Shown in pieces: positions 15,001 to 30,000 of a DNA stretch of 64,000 nucleotides (position 1 is its first letter; every line of letters begins with the position of its first letter). Position numbers and translations under genes: made by a program. The DNA comes from Apostichopus parvimensis (Eukaryota > Echinodermata > Holothuroidea > Aspidochirotida > Stichopodidae). The notes under the pieces are model-generated. The model ran no database searches, was not told the origin of the DNA, and was given only the letters and a program-made list of their open reading frames with translations. Location of the stretch: assembly GCA_000934455.1 (NCBI GenBank), contig KN886351.1:18687-82686 (forward strand), given 5' to 3'.

Positions 15001-18000
15001 CTGACCCCAAGACGATTTGTTATACATCTTGAAAGCCATACAAGGCTAATGCTTTCCTATTGAATTTGATGCTACCTCTGACAGAATGACCTAATGACCT
15101 GTGTGTTAGACTATGTAGTCCAGTCACTTTTAGTTGCAACATCCTCAGAAGTTTAGAGAGCTATCTCTCAAAACTTAGAAGTGTGTACATAAATACAACT
15201 TGGACTGAGGACAATATTTTGTGTGTAATATATTATATATCACAATGAACTTTAAGCATTTAAGCTTTAATATGCATGCTGGTTTCCTTCACAGTAACTA
15301 TGCTCTCAAACCCAAAAGCAGTCAGTCCTAGAAGTGGTTAGGCTAGCTTTTGAACATACACATATAGCGATAGGATAGTCTATATTATCCAAATTATTAT
15401 GTGCCATTTCACAGTAAATGATTTAAGGTAACCTTTTACCTCCTCCTGTGCATTCCGGAGACCTCCACGAAATAGAGATGACCACTTCTCGATTTGTTTC
15501 ATCATTTCTCCTCCTCCTCCCACGAGGCCAGTTTCTTGATTCTCTTGGCCTTCTTCCACATCCTCTTCTGTGAAAAAGGATTTGAATCAAAAGCAAAATA
15601 TCTCACAACAACCGAATGTAAAACTGATAATGAAACCATTCATTTAACTTGATGAAAGATAAGACACTCATATCAACAGACGTGTGAAGAACATAAAAAC
15701 AAAAATTGGGTACTGCTAAAAACGTCAATATTGAAATCATATTGTAAGCAGAGTTTGATAAAAACGGCTAGATTTCTATTACAACATCAGATGATGCTTA
15801 AAATGTAGATTTTTCAAATAAAAATCTTTGTTAAGATTTTCACATTTGATTTGTTTAATTTCACCATTTAGCAGAAATCTCCAAACTGAACACAGGCTTT
15901 CAAAAGTATAATTTGTATTATAATTTTTTTTTGCGAGTTTTCTCATGGTTGACTGAATGGAAATATTCATAAGTAAACCAGATAACTTGACTAATATATT
16001 GCATATTACTTTTTGATAATCCAAATGGCTGTGAGTAGTTTTATAGCTGTAAGACCATTAAATCTTTTGTTTCCCTCTAATTCAAAATTTTCTTTTAGTA
16101 GAGCATTCTGAAGTCAACAGATCAACTCAATGCTAGCAACAAAATGAAAACAAATACTATAGCATCTTCATACAGCTAATCTCAAACTGTGCTAAAAGTG
16201 TGATTCTCATAAAATCTGTCAAGATTACATAGGTCTCCTTCATGGACAAAAGTGAAGGAGAGGGGAAAAGGGGGCAGGGGTGATGGGAAGGGGGGAAACA
16301 GAAGGGTGAAAGGGAAGAGGGTATAAAGCTTCCTTCAGCAACACAGAAACACAAATATGACGATGATCCTACTAAGATTAAGACAAAATGCTTTCAAACT
16401 TTTATGAATTTACCTACACCAGCTTTTGATGAAATAAATGTGTAGTTTTTTGTAAACAATTTGTTCCTGTCTTCATTTAATATTTACCGAGTGTTTGATG
16501 CATGGCATGAGAACAGAACTTTCCCAGCAGCGAAGACAAGCTCAACTGCATATCTTGAGTCCAGCAAATACTGACATCTGCCTGTCCTTTAGCCGTCACC
16601 TGTCGATAAAGAAAAAAATCATAGAATTTGGGTCAAAACAGACTCTCGGAAGTAAGTGAGGAAACTGTGGATGCCAAAAGTAATACTCTTTAGTTTAGAG
16701 GAACCAAGAGTAAGGAATCCACACACTTCCTCAATGGAAAATCTTATTCGTGTGGATTTGGCGAGGATTTTGATATGGTGCTTGAAGTAGGTTTGACATG
16801 GGGTTTTGTAGGATTTCAGAGATATATGAAGTCAGAATTCTCAACATGTAATTTACATCCCTCTCTCATTGAAAATCACACTTTCAAAAGTCTGATAGAA
16901 GGAAAAAAAATTATCTTTCAAAGCAAAAATAACAATTTTGCCTGTCACTAGATATGAGGATGAAACAAGAAATGAGCAAGTAAGCTCCTCTTTACATAAT
17001 TTTGCACATTGGTTTTTTTCATAGTCTTGTCTTGTGTATGGCCAATCTATTAAGCTAGCCTGAGAGATAAACATGTATAATTTTTGACCTATAAAACAAC
17101 ATGAGGGCGTTTTGGTCAAGTGGTTAAGGCAGTGGACTTGTGATCTAAGGATTACAGGTTGGAGTCCTGGCCAGATCATTGCGTTGTGTCCTTGTGCAAG
17201 GCACTTTATGTCCATTGCCTCTCTTCACCCAGGTGTATAAATGGGGTCTTGCGAGGTAACTTGTAAATATAGTTGCGAGCGCCGTTTGTGGCAGCACCCT
17301 TTGGGAAGTCCCCATGGGGACACATGGTTGTGGTGTACTGTGGTGCCCCAGGAGAGATTGATTGAATTGCGCACACTTTGGTGTGTAGGTGTGTAGGTGT
17401 GACAAGTTACCAATGACCAGGGTTGAGTTGTAAAGTCGGCCTGGAACAAGACTGTAAACTTAAAATAATAAAATATCATAAATAATAAACATACTTGCAG
17501 CATACACAAGCCTACCTTTGCAGTGATGTTGTAAATTCTATAGATTGCATATCAGAAAGGACTCATCTTTCAATGGCAAGATATAACCAAACTACACCTC
17601 TCACTACTGATAATCACTGATAATGATTGGAAATGAACTCACTGTGAATTTATATCCCCAAGCATTTGTTGTACTGTCAGAGTGAAACAGGAACTGTAGT
17701 CTGTCAATACTCTTGAATGTAACAGTCTCCGGCCACTTGTCAGAACCAACTTTCTGGTCATATCGAACTTTTGTTCCTCTAGTCAAGGTGAACTCCAAGT
17801 AATCGTACCTATTTCAAGATAAAGACAAGACAATTAAAGTTGTTACCAAGCATTGCACGTTTCGAAATGTTCATTACCCAACTCCATTTTATCACTCTCA
17901 TATGTAAACTTAACTGTGAAGCCAAATATCAGTTACATTATGAGACAGATGAAAGAAAGCTAGGGTTGAAAATCTACCATAAATTTATGTGGTAGGATAG

Positions 18001-21000
18001 TATCAATCTCCAATGACAACCTTGTGATGTCTTCTCCTATCACTGATTGACACCAAATCAGTTAATTAGGAAAAGACATGAATGTAACTTGTATACAGTT
18101 TTGCATAAACTAAAGATACAATATCAGATATACCAAAACAATCCCAAGGGTGACAACATTTTAAATCTCTTGAGGTAGATCTTTCTGGATGAACCAAATC
18201 CCTCCTTCCCATTTCTTTTTGTAAACCTATTTTGATACAGACAGGCATCTGCAACAGCTGTCTATGGAATATGTATTACTAACCCTAGTTACCTGCCAAG
18301 ACATACATACATACATACATGGAATCTGAACTAAACCTAGTAATAAACCTGATGTACAACAATGCAGTTTATAGGAAGATATCATGAAATATTGTTACAG
18401 ACATTTAGGCATGATGCACAGTTATATAGGGAATTTGTACCAAACCTAGTTACCTACCTGACAAGCAGGAAATTGCACTCAAACTATATTAGGACCAGAA
18501 ATCTGACATATCACTTTTAATGGGGTCTATTCTAAACCTAGCAACAGACTTTAGCAACTTGGACAGGAGTTTATGGAATGTATACTTAGCCTAGTTTACC
18601 TGCCTACTAGAGATCTGCAGAAAACCTAGTTCATAAGGTACTGAAGTCTGACATTCCTTCTTTTTTTGTAATAAGTGATCTATATGAAAACCTAGGTACA
18701 CAAATCTTACATCGGACAAAATCCTGCCGTGAATCTACATTAAACAATTACAGAAACAACAGATCCTAAACTTCAAAGAAGCTGAGCAAGTTTCCTATTT
18801 CCATGCTCATCAAGTACCTATTTTGTGTCTTCATTTTAAAATTGACTTACCTCCTCTCTGTTTCACATCTGGAGTCAAATGTGATGTGAAATTCTTGAGC
18901 TCCCGGGCAGTAAAACATTTGAGTGATGTTTTGATTATTCTCGTAGTTGTGCGAGGATTCCACATTCCAGGTACGGAGGGTGACCAGCTCATCTGAATCT
19001 TTTAGTTCGGAGCTTAACTCCATCTGAAAAATAAACAACAAACAAACAAACAAACAAACACAGTCAACTATTAATCAAAGCGACTTCTCCTTCTTTTTTA
19101 CTTTACTTTTCATTAATTTTGACAAAACTCAGAAAGGATTCCACAGATTAACAATAATAATAATAATAATAACCAGCAGATATTTTTATGACGCAAACAA
19201 CATTTTATGGCCTCAAATGACATCTTTGTAATGTGTAACAAATTTATCAAAGACAAATGGTGTTGAATGTCATCCAAGGGTGCTCTTCTAATTTAAATGA
19301 AGTTAAAAGAATATGGTTTGGGCTAAGTTATTAGAATTTATGAAACAAAGGATTGACGTCAGCATTTTCAGTCTGCACTGAGGAATCGGCATCCTGTTCA
19401 ATTTTGCCTGGCAGGAACATTCCAAAGACTTGGTACATGTCAAATGTAAATCTTCAAAACCGGAATAGTTATAGAAACTTTATCATCACTCAAATTTCAC
19501 ATATCACTACTTAAGTTCTATTATTAAAGTCATACTTTGAAGAAAAGCAATAGCAACTTTGTGTTATGCAAAATGGCAGGAATTTACACAAAATAACTTT
19601 GAAATTGGGTGGATAAGTGTGGGGTATGGTGGAGGTGGTATGTAGGGTTAGAAGATGAAATCTTTCCAGTAAATCTTCAGCCCTGTTTCCCTAAACCCAT
19701 CCCCCACCCCTCCCACAACCCGCACTCCAATCCATGACATCCCTCTCCTAATCATGAGAAACATTAACCTTACGCTAAATACAAAAGATTTCCCCTTGCT
19801 TGCTACTCACAGTTTTTTTATTTTTCTTACCTCTTTTTTGACACTTTCTAGATTGACCACTTTGTGGAGTTCCTCTGCTACCTTGAAGAGACGGTGGGCT
19901 AACTGGAGATGTGGCATCTTGCTGTCGCTCATCCAATGCAGAATGGTTATCTGTCAATTGAGAAGAGATGACAAAGAGCGATATATAATAATATAATATA
20001 ATAAATACCATATATTAAAGTGCTGTTATCATGAAATAAAACATGCTCAAGAGCACTGTACAAAAGAACCAATACCTGGAATATAAAATTACCAAACTTA
20101 ATAAAAAAATGATATAAGACAGGGTTATCAACCATAATAAAGAACATAAAAATATAAATATACATAAAAATGGGCACAGTAATGTGAATAAAACAACGAA
20201 TAAGATTAATGCCCATACTCAAGCCGAAAAAGATGAGTTTTCAAATGCTTCTTAAAAGTGTCAATAGATGTGATATTTCTCAAGTGATGAGGAAGAGAAT
20301 TCCATAGTTTAGGACCTGCTGCACTGAAAGAAAAATCTCCATACGTGACTTTGTTAGTACGAGGAATGACTAGAGAAAGATGACTTTGGGACCGTAATGC
20401 CCTAGCTGGAGTGTAGCGTTTCACCAAATCAGTCATATAACTCGGAGATTTATCATGAAGAATTCGAAAAACGTGCAGAATGAGCTTGTAATTTATCCGG
20501 CGATGAATAGGCAACCAATGCAGGTCTCGGAGTACTAGAGTGATATGGGTACCGATGGTAGTCTCTAATAGTTGACAGACCAGACTGAAAACTCAGCATC
20601 TGATAAATTTTCTCATATAATTATTATTTTTTTACTACCTTTCCAACAAATTTGCAAAAGATGGGTCTTGATAACATCGCATACCGATAGGAAGAAAGAA
20701 GATGTTATGAACTGCAAAAAAAAAAAAAAAAAAAATGCAAAGTTATAAAACGACATATAGTCGATTCATACTTACCATCTGATGGAAGGTACTCTCCAAG
20801 AAAGAAAACTTGAGAGATTTCATGCATCCTATACTAGTTCCTTGCTGAGACCAAAGAATGACTGCATTGCAGATCCAGGAATACATTGATTTACAATCTG
20901 TAATGAGATACAGGAACGTCAGGATCATAAGGGGGACATAAGCTTTACTGAACGTTTAATATAACCCCCAAACAATAACAATAGAGAGTTAAATTTGACT

Positions 21001-24000
21001 GATTTGTTCACTTGATCTGAAGAACAGAACAGAAATCAACTAGATTGTATTTACCGATGACCATTGGATCTCCCTCCCAATCAAACCTCTTCCATTTTCT
21101 TTCAATCCCTAGCCCTGTTCCCGTCACTGTTCTACTAATTTGCCTTTCATAGACGTGATAGACAATAATATAGTGACATGTTCAGCTTTTCATCTGTTGA
21201 TACCAGTACTGTGTCCATCATTCTGTGCTTTTGCATAAACCCATTCTACGCTCATGCGTATCAAATCTACACCCATCAGCACCATGACTACACCCATCTG
21301 TGTCATGAGTACACCAATCTCTACCATCACTACACCCATCTATACCAATTTGTAAACCCATTCTATACCCATCTCTACCAAGTCTAAACCAACTGCACCA
21401 CATTAACACCAATCTATACCCTTGCATACATTTATACAAAGTATTCCTATACCATTGTTTCCCACACCATTGTTTCCAATACCACTGTTTCTCATACCAT
21501 TGTTTCTGATACCATTGTCTCAGATACCATTGTTTCTCATACAATTGTTTCCGATAAATTATTTCCAATACCATTGTTTCCGTTACCATTGTTTCTCATA
21601 CCATTGTTTCCGATACAATTATTTCCAATACCATTGTTTCCGATACCACTGTTTCCGATACCACTGTTTCTCATACCATTGTTTCCGATACAATCATTTC
21701 CAATACCATTGTTTCCAATACCATTGTTTCCGATACCACTGTTTCCGATACCACTGTTTCCGATACCACTGTTTCTCATACCATTGTTTCCGATACAATC
21801 ATTTCCAATACCATTGTTTCCGATACCATTGTTTCCGATACCACTGTTTCCGATACCACTGTTTCTCATACCATTGTTTCCGATACAATCATTTCCAATA
21901 CCATTGTTTCCGATACCATTGTTTCCGATACCACTGTTTCCAATACCATTGTTTCCGATACAATCATTTCCAATACCATTGTTTCCGATACCATTGTTTC
22001 CGATACCATTGTTTCCGATACCACTGTTTCCGATACCACTGTTTCTCATAATTGTTTCCGATACAATCATTTCCAATACCATTGTTTCTGATACCATTGT
22101 CTCCGATACCATTGTTTACACCTGTCTGTACACTAACCGTCAACCAATTCCAAATCACATAGTTTTCCCCTAGAAGTACATTAAACTTACAACTTTTGAG
22201 GACATTGACAGCGATTGCTTCTGCCTTGGGTGTTTGAGTCTGGATGAGTTTTTGACACCAGGTGAGCAGGTTGACCTGTAGGGCGTTGAGCAGGTTCACC
22301 ACATGACTACACTCTTTGGGAGGAAGTGGATCGTTGTCCTCTATGATCTCCTCAAACTGTGGAATGAAACCAAAAACACAGATTAATAATTGAAGCACCC
22401 CATAGGACTGTGTGATTGTCAGGTAACACTCTAAACCTCTCCATCATGTCCGGAGCATCGGCAAAAAGCTGCATCGGAAATGGACTGACTCTGATCCAAA
22501 GGTTCTGTCAACTTCAGCGAAAAACAGGGTCAGTATGACTGATTTTATGTTTAGCCTAAAGATTTTATGTTTTAAATTTTATTTTTTTATGTTTAGCTCA
22601 AAGACAAAAACAAGGATAGCACAACGAAATCAAAGAGAGGTATGGTATCATTTTTATTGATATTAAATAGTTTTGCAAAATGTTCATTGTTATTGCCATA
22701 TTCTTACCTCCTTGTAGGCCACACAGAGTAAAGTGTCAAACACGGACAGGATAGCAGACGTGTCCACGGTAACCTAAAAATAGCATAACACAAAAAGGTA
22801 ATAGTCAAGTCAATATTAAAAAGCTGTTTCCAAGTTAGGAAGAAAGGAAAGGCTAAGGTTATGGGGAACACTCACAGGAATTTCCTGTTACTGTAGATTC
22901 TGTTATAAAATCTCCCCATTATTTAATTCCAAGTTTGTCGATCCAACCAAAACTCTTCTGGAATTAATTGGTGGTTAACTTTATTGAGACATTTTGAATT
23001 ATATCCTGCGAGAACATCATATCACACTGCTGTTCGGTAACTAGTCAAGTCTCATTTCAAATTTTTGAAGTAAAACTTTGAAGGGGTTCCAGTAGACCTT
23101 TTTGGCAATTGTCTCACACATTCTTTGATTTAATTGCTTGCCTAAAGATTCATCGCTATGCTTTAACACTAGTTTTTAAGCACAGACATATTTTCTTACT
23201 GATTCTGGGCTGAGTAATTCAGCCAGACATCAGCAGTGACTAATGTTTACACATTTTATCTTCTTTTCTTTTTTTTAATGAATTTTGAATGAAGAACATA
23301 CTGTTAAGTGGATGGATATTTTAAGAAAAATATTGAAACTTAGATTAATAGAAGATTAATAGAAGATAAATATTCTTGTATCAAGGCCACAGCCTGTATA
23401 TACAACACTTTATAATCCTTAGTGATTGGTAACTTGTCACACCCACACAACCCAAGTGTGCACATTTCAGACAGTCTCTCTTCTAGGAGACATCTCATAG
23501 GGCAGGGGTTTCCTAACTGGGGTGCATGAACCCCCAGGGGGTGCGTGAGTCCATCCCAGGGGGTTCGTGAGACGTTTCTGAAAGTACTTTTTGTTGAACT
23601 AAAATCTGATATATCATACATAGTAATGTACAAAAGTCGTACCTATCAACAACCTTTTTTTTTCCGTTCCATACGCATATGTTGCCATAGTAGTACCGTA
23701 CCGTGCTTTTTTCATTACATTATTACACTATGAACTTTATCTTTTACGAAGCACTGTTATGCGTATTATAGTATAATAATGACTCAGATCATGTCTCCAA
23801 AAGTTGGGGGTTCGTGGACAACTCTGACATCCACAGGGGGTTCGTGGGAGGATAAAGTTAGGGAAACCCTGGTATAGGGGGTTGCCACAATTCACAAAGC
23901 TATGCTTACAAGATACCTCCCATGTCTCCCATTTATACACATCATGACCCCGCCATAACTCAAAAACTGCAACCTTTAGATAACAAGTCCAATTTCCTTA

Positions 24001-27000
24001 ACCACTTGACCACAATGCTCTGGCTCTTACATAAGTCCCCGAACAAAGCACTTTTCTTCCTTAAAACTTTGCTGAAAAATTGAATGAAAAATTGATGAAA
24101 ATCTCACCTCAGAGACATCGGAGGGAAGATCCAGTAGACCGCTGGAGTCCACCGAACCAAAATACCAACAGAGACTACGAAAGACTATACGAGAAGACAG
24201 ATCTTCGGATGGCTTTAGTCGTTGTCATAGAAACAAACAAACAAATAAATATTAAAAGAGTAAATAAGATGAACATCATATCACGTGGGTTGGCAGGCAT
24301 CACGAAAAAAGGGAAATGATGAACGTTGATTCAAGATTGGCAAATATATGCAAAGTCACAATATTTTTTTGGGGGGAGGGAAGAGAATGTTAAGAGCAAA
24401 ATCACTGAGATATAAGTTTTATAATTAATTAACATCATAATAATACTGATATATAAGCATTGGAAATACTGATAAATATGAATTAGCTGATATAATTAAT
24501 TTTATCATTATATATATTATTAGATATGTACATATATATTATGATATTTATTACACAATTTTTATAATTAATTAATATAATTAATAATACTGATATATAA
24601 GCATTGGAAATACTGATAAATATTAATTGCTGATATAATTAATTATATCATGATATATATTATTATATATGTACTGATATATTATATATTATATATTGTA
24701 TACTGTATACTGTACACTGTACTGTACACTGTACTGTACACTGTACTGTACACTGTACTGTACTGTACTGTACTGTACTATACTATACTATATTATATAT
24801 TATATTTATTACACAATTTTATAATTAATTAATATAATTAATAATCCTAATAAATTATTGTTGATAAACCTGCTAAGAGAAATGGTAGAGCAGTACGGGT
24901 AAAGAATGATTGCTCAAAAGTTTTTAGGAGCATCGTAAGTATTAAGTTTTTAGAACGGAGAATTCTTATGAAATGTGACAAAACTTTATCCAGCTGGATT
25001 GCAATCGTTGCTGTTATGATATGATACATTAATGTTGTTTACATTAATGAGATTCAGAGATTACAACAAACTCTTGGAGATGACTCACATCATAGATCAT
25101 GTTAAAGAGTTGTTTCTTCCTGGATTCCTTATCAGGAAAGAAAATGGGTGCACCTGCGAGGGAAGAAAAAAAATGGCAACATTTGAAAAATGAGGCATAT
25201 TAATAGCTTATAAGAAACACACTGTTTAGTTATGAAATGACTGTGGACATATTTTGCAGAATATACAATATCACTACAAGTGTTAAACATTAAGAGAAAT
25301 TTGTTCAAACTTTTTTTGTAATAGCAACCCATCATGTCTAGACCTTGCAAAACTTCAATGCATTTGTAAAGTCGTCCTAGCCAGGGGTGAACTGGTGCGT
25401 AAATTGCTACCATCTCGGTGGTATAACCAACTGCGTTGGGGCCTTGATACAAGCATTGCCACTTGGCACCTCAGAAAATGCTAGCATCTTTCACAACCAA
25501 GCGGAAATCAGCGCCTTCTGTTCTTCAAACTGTGACCAATCCGTCCATGGGCCTAACCTATTTTGTGTATACGAATTTGGGCTGTAGATTTTATTTCTTC
25601 GACTACTGTTGGTGCTATTTATACTAGCACATTAAAGTTTCAAGTGAATTGTCTGCATTCCCATGGGTACTATTACATATCAGATGCTTCAGAAAAAAAA
25701 GAAAATGTTAACAGTTCCGTAGCAAATACAGTAAGCAACGAGTAGAATATAACCTATAACATCTTCTCATGTTGGAAGGCAGTAGATCCAATTAATTTTT
25801 TTTCCGTTTAAGTTCAGTTGTGGATTTGAAGTTCGAGGCAACTAAAATACATCTTAGGTTTTTAAGAGAATGACTATGAAAATTGTCACAAATAGATTTT
25901 TTGTGATTATTGAAACGTAAGCGGAACCAAGAACCTGTTTCACCTATATAATTGCCCTCTTTACAAAGTACACAGTAGCATATGTAAATAATATCATTAG
26001 AATCACAAGGGGCTTAGACCATAGTCAACCCATAGGGAATTTTGACCTTGGTGCCTGGGGTAATATGGGGGCATATTTGGCATCAAGGTTTGCAGATATG
26101 CAGACACATGCAGATAAGATATGCAGTCACAAACAAATATTGTCATTATGTAGACCATTGCTCAAATTTCAAATAATATGTTTTAAGTGCATTAACATAT
26201 TTTGTAAGGAACAGATGCCGTTGGAATTCATCTCAAGGTAATGGAATCTGTAAAGTGGTGGAATTAACATTCAAAATTAAGCCTGGTCTAATGAGCTCAC
26301 CTCATCACTATAACTGGTAAAAAACACAGACCATTCCAGAAAAATTTAGCAAATTTTAAAAGTGACATCTTTTATTTTATAGAAAGATAGCCTGTGCTAA
26401 AGGTGACAACAAAAAGTGTGGGTCAGGTTCAAACCTTAAACAAAGTTCATTAAAAAAAAAAAAAAACAGTATTGGAAAATTAAATAAGTAAAACAAAATT
26501 CCTTTTTTCTACGCGTTAAGAATTAATATTTCATATATCGTAAATTCTCACCATCTAAGATCACCCTGGAAGCTGCCATGTTGACCCTTGACCCTAACAT
26601 CTTGGATGGCAGATCGGGCTCGAGAAGCTGGCATAAATGATCAAACATCTGCTTTAGTAGAGTTGCATTGTTTATTTCGGTTTCCTTCGTCTCTTCGATG
26701 CTGCCATCTGGACCCTTATAATACAAATGTAGAAAAATGCTCCCAAATTAATTGTTAAAGTATTTTATACATTATTATCATATTCTCATCTAAACCTTTA
26801 TGAAAATATTATAAAAAAAAGGTAGCATCTTAGCAATTTACAGATAATCATATATTGTCATTTTGGACACTTAATAAAAAGGGATCAATTATCCAAGGAA
26901 AAGTATTAAATGGAAGCAAGCAAATCAGAAGCATTTGATGAAATGCCCACTTTCATTGCATATTAATTTAAGAATAAATAAAAGTTATTATCAAGGTTAA

Positions 27001-30000
27001 AGTTAGGTACCAAAATAGTTTTGGAAATGCATATGAATAAGGTATGAATTTACTTACTAAATTAATTCAATTAACTTATTAATATTCATGATGATGCATC
27101 AGGGAACATAGAGAACATGACGATATCTTTTACATGGAATAAGGTTTTCTTTACATCCTTACAATTGCTATACAAACTTATTCCTTCTTCAACTCATTGT
27201 ATGAGAATCAAAAGAAAAACAAATATAATATAGGCTTAGCTTTATATTAAATCTACAAAAACATAGTTATGCATTTTTGTTGCACTCCGAGGCAACATTC
27301 CTAATAGGCAAACAACATTACACATGGAACCTCTAGCTATGCCCCTTAGCAACAACATACAGCAAGCTTAACTGTAATCACTAAAATTGTAATTTGGATA
27401 GCATATTAATTCATGTGGCTGTTTCATTCGAATACTTGAAAATTTCTTACAGAATTAGCATACAAAAAGTACTAAAAATCATAACACGCATACTGGCAAG
27501 CCTGATGCAGTCTTACTGTACTTCCCAACCAACATATGATCATGTTAACTAATGAAATGGTGTAACCCTGTCATTGTTTCTCTAAATATATCATTAAATC
27601 ATTGCATAATAATAATAATCATAATAATTATAATAATCATAATNNNNNNNNNNNNNNNNNNNNNNNNNNNNNNNNNNNNNNNNNNNNNNNNNNNNNNNNN
27701 NNNNNNNNNNNNNNNNNNNNNNNNNNNNNNNNNNNNNNNNNNNNNNNNNNNNNNNNNNNNNNNNNNNNNNNNNNNNNNNNNNNNNNNNNNNNNNNNNNNN
27801 NNNNNNNNNNNNNNNNNNNNNNNNNNNNNNNNNNNNNNNNNNNNNNNNNNNNNNNNNNNNNNNNNNNNNNNNNNNNNNNNNNNNNNNNNNNNNNNNNNNN
27901 NNNNNNNNNNNNNNNNNNNNNNNNNNNNNNNNNNNNNNNNNNNNNNNNNNNNNNNNNNNNNNNNNNNNNNNNNNNNNNNNNNNNNNNNNNNNNNNNNNNN
28001 NNNNNNNNNNNNNNNNNNNNNNNNNNNNNNNNNNNNNNCTCAAATCAATCAAACAATATTAGCAACTCCCTGGACTGGAGGTAGGTACTCAGGCTGCTGA
28101 GAGATCAAAATAAATTATACTCAAATCAATCAAGCAATATCAGCAACTCTCTGGACAATATCAGCTGGTAACATCAGACCTTTGAATTTCACAATTTTAG
28201 CTTCTTGCTATAAAAAATACCAGTGCTTTACTGTATGTAAATACTACTGGATAAAATCAAGTTCTCACTGACAATTTCCTGATTTACAAAAAAAAAATAT
28301 TTTAAATATACAGGCTTTTACAAAGTTTGCCAGTTTCTGAAAAATAAAAGAAGAAAGACTTTCACAAGATTTTCTTGTTTCTGGCAAACACATGGTCACA
28401 ATTTACAGTATATTTATATATTGAAGGGAGGAAGTTTGATTATATTAACAGCAATTTCAAAACTACCAATCTTATCCCATCGCTACAAACTTCAAATCCC
28501 CACGTCCATGTTCATCCTCTCCCAACCGTCATTCCTGAATTTTTCATATCTTGCCTATATTGGAAAGTGTGTTTTGAAGATCAAGATAAAATAAAAAAGA
28601 CTAAAAGATACTCTACTTGTCAGGCAGCTGGAAGTAGAATTCACAAAGAGATTCCGGGTGGAGGTTCTCTAGGTTGAAATCCACCGACTGAAATTTGCCG
28701 TTTACTGAAGCTTCTTTCTTATTGATCTTTTCCTGTGGAAGAAGAAATGATGTAAACATAAGTTAACTTCTTGTGTAAAGTAAATATTATACTATGAGGA
28801 TATTTTATTTATCTTCCAACATACCTAGCATTTTCTGCATGACTAGTAATTTTGATCGGAATGCTAGTCTCGGTTGAAATCATTATTACGATAAACTCAA
28901 AATGTGGTTGGTAATAATGATTTCACACAAAATAGCTGGTGGATTAATTTATTTCACATGAATGCTATCATTATTAGGTTGAAGCTAGTTGAATGATCAT
29001 ACTAGGAAAACATGCTTGAATGATGAGCTTAGTTCCTTAAATTACTGGTAATGCTCAAACTGTTACAATACAAAAATACAAAGTACAAAACTGTTGCTTG
29101 TTACCCCCACTAGTCGCCTATATTTTCTTACAATGATGTTGTCTCAAGTACAACTAGGAATGCCAGTAGCAGTACAAGGTCTTGTAAACAAGTACGAGTA
29201 CTAGACCGTGAGTACAGGTGCCTGATTTTGAGGACGAGTACAATACCAGGAGAATGAGTACAGAATAAAGTACTAAAAGTCTGGGTTACATGAAAGGCAT
29301 TCACACAAATTTCAACACAGACCAAGTATCACCACTATTAACACCTAAGAATGAAGACACGATGTTGCCTGAAATTAAACAACTCAATACGTTGTCTCAT
29401 TGGGAACAGAAATCCAAATATCATCTTTAGCTTACATGACAGAGATCTTTGTGAAGAACAACTGCCCAAAACAGCTATGAAAATCTTGTTCCGTTTGGAA
29501 GATATATTAAAACCGTGTCTAGGAACTGGTCATTTTGTAAATCTGTGATGTCATAGTGCCACTTGGATCTGAGAACATTTAACTTTCTTCTTATTTTTTC
29601 CTTTCCATATTTTCAAGGTAGAATGTTAACATTATTGACACTGAAACCAATCCCATCATTAGTTCATCTAAGGATTGTGATATTTTAAATTAAGCATTTA
29701 CAAAGCCAATATCATTACAGAAATTAAGCAATGTAAAAAATAAAATGAAAAGAAATCTGAAGCATGTGTGGCTTGATGATGTCATTTTAAATACTTGATC
29801 AAGTCTTCAGCCTTGTGAATGAAGAAATAGGAAATGTTTCGATATCTCCAAAATGGAATAAAAATATCCTTAGCTGTTTTGGGAAATATGTTCATGGCAG
29901 TTATCTCTATCATATAGACCAATAAAGATGGTTGGGTTTGTGTCTCCCTTAACTCACCACATTTTGACAGAGCGTTACAAGGAACCAGAGAACGGAGCTT

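Noticed and set aside
21422-22173. Long open frames on both strands (PIPLF, YHCFR, NNGIG repeats)
   Set aside because: They are by-products of a 15-bp minisatellite with no stop codon in the unit.
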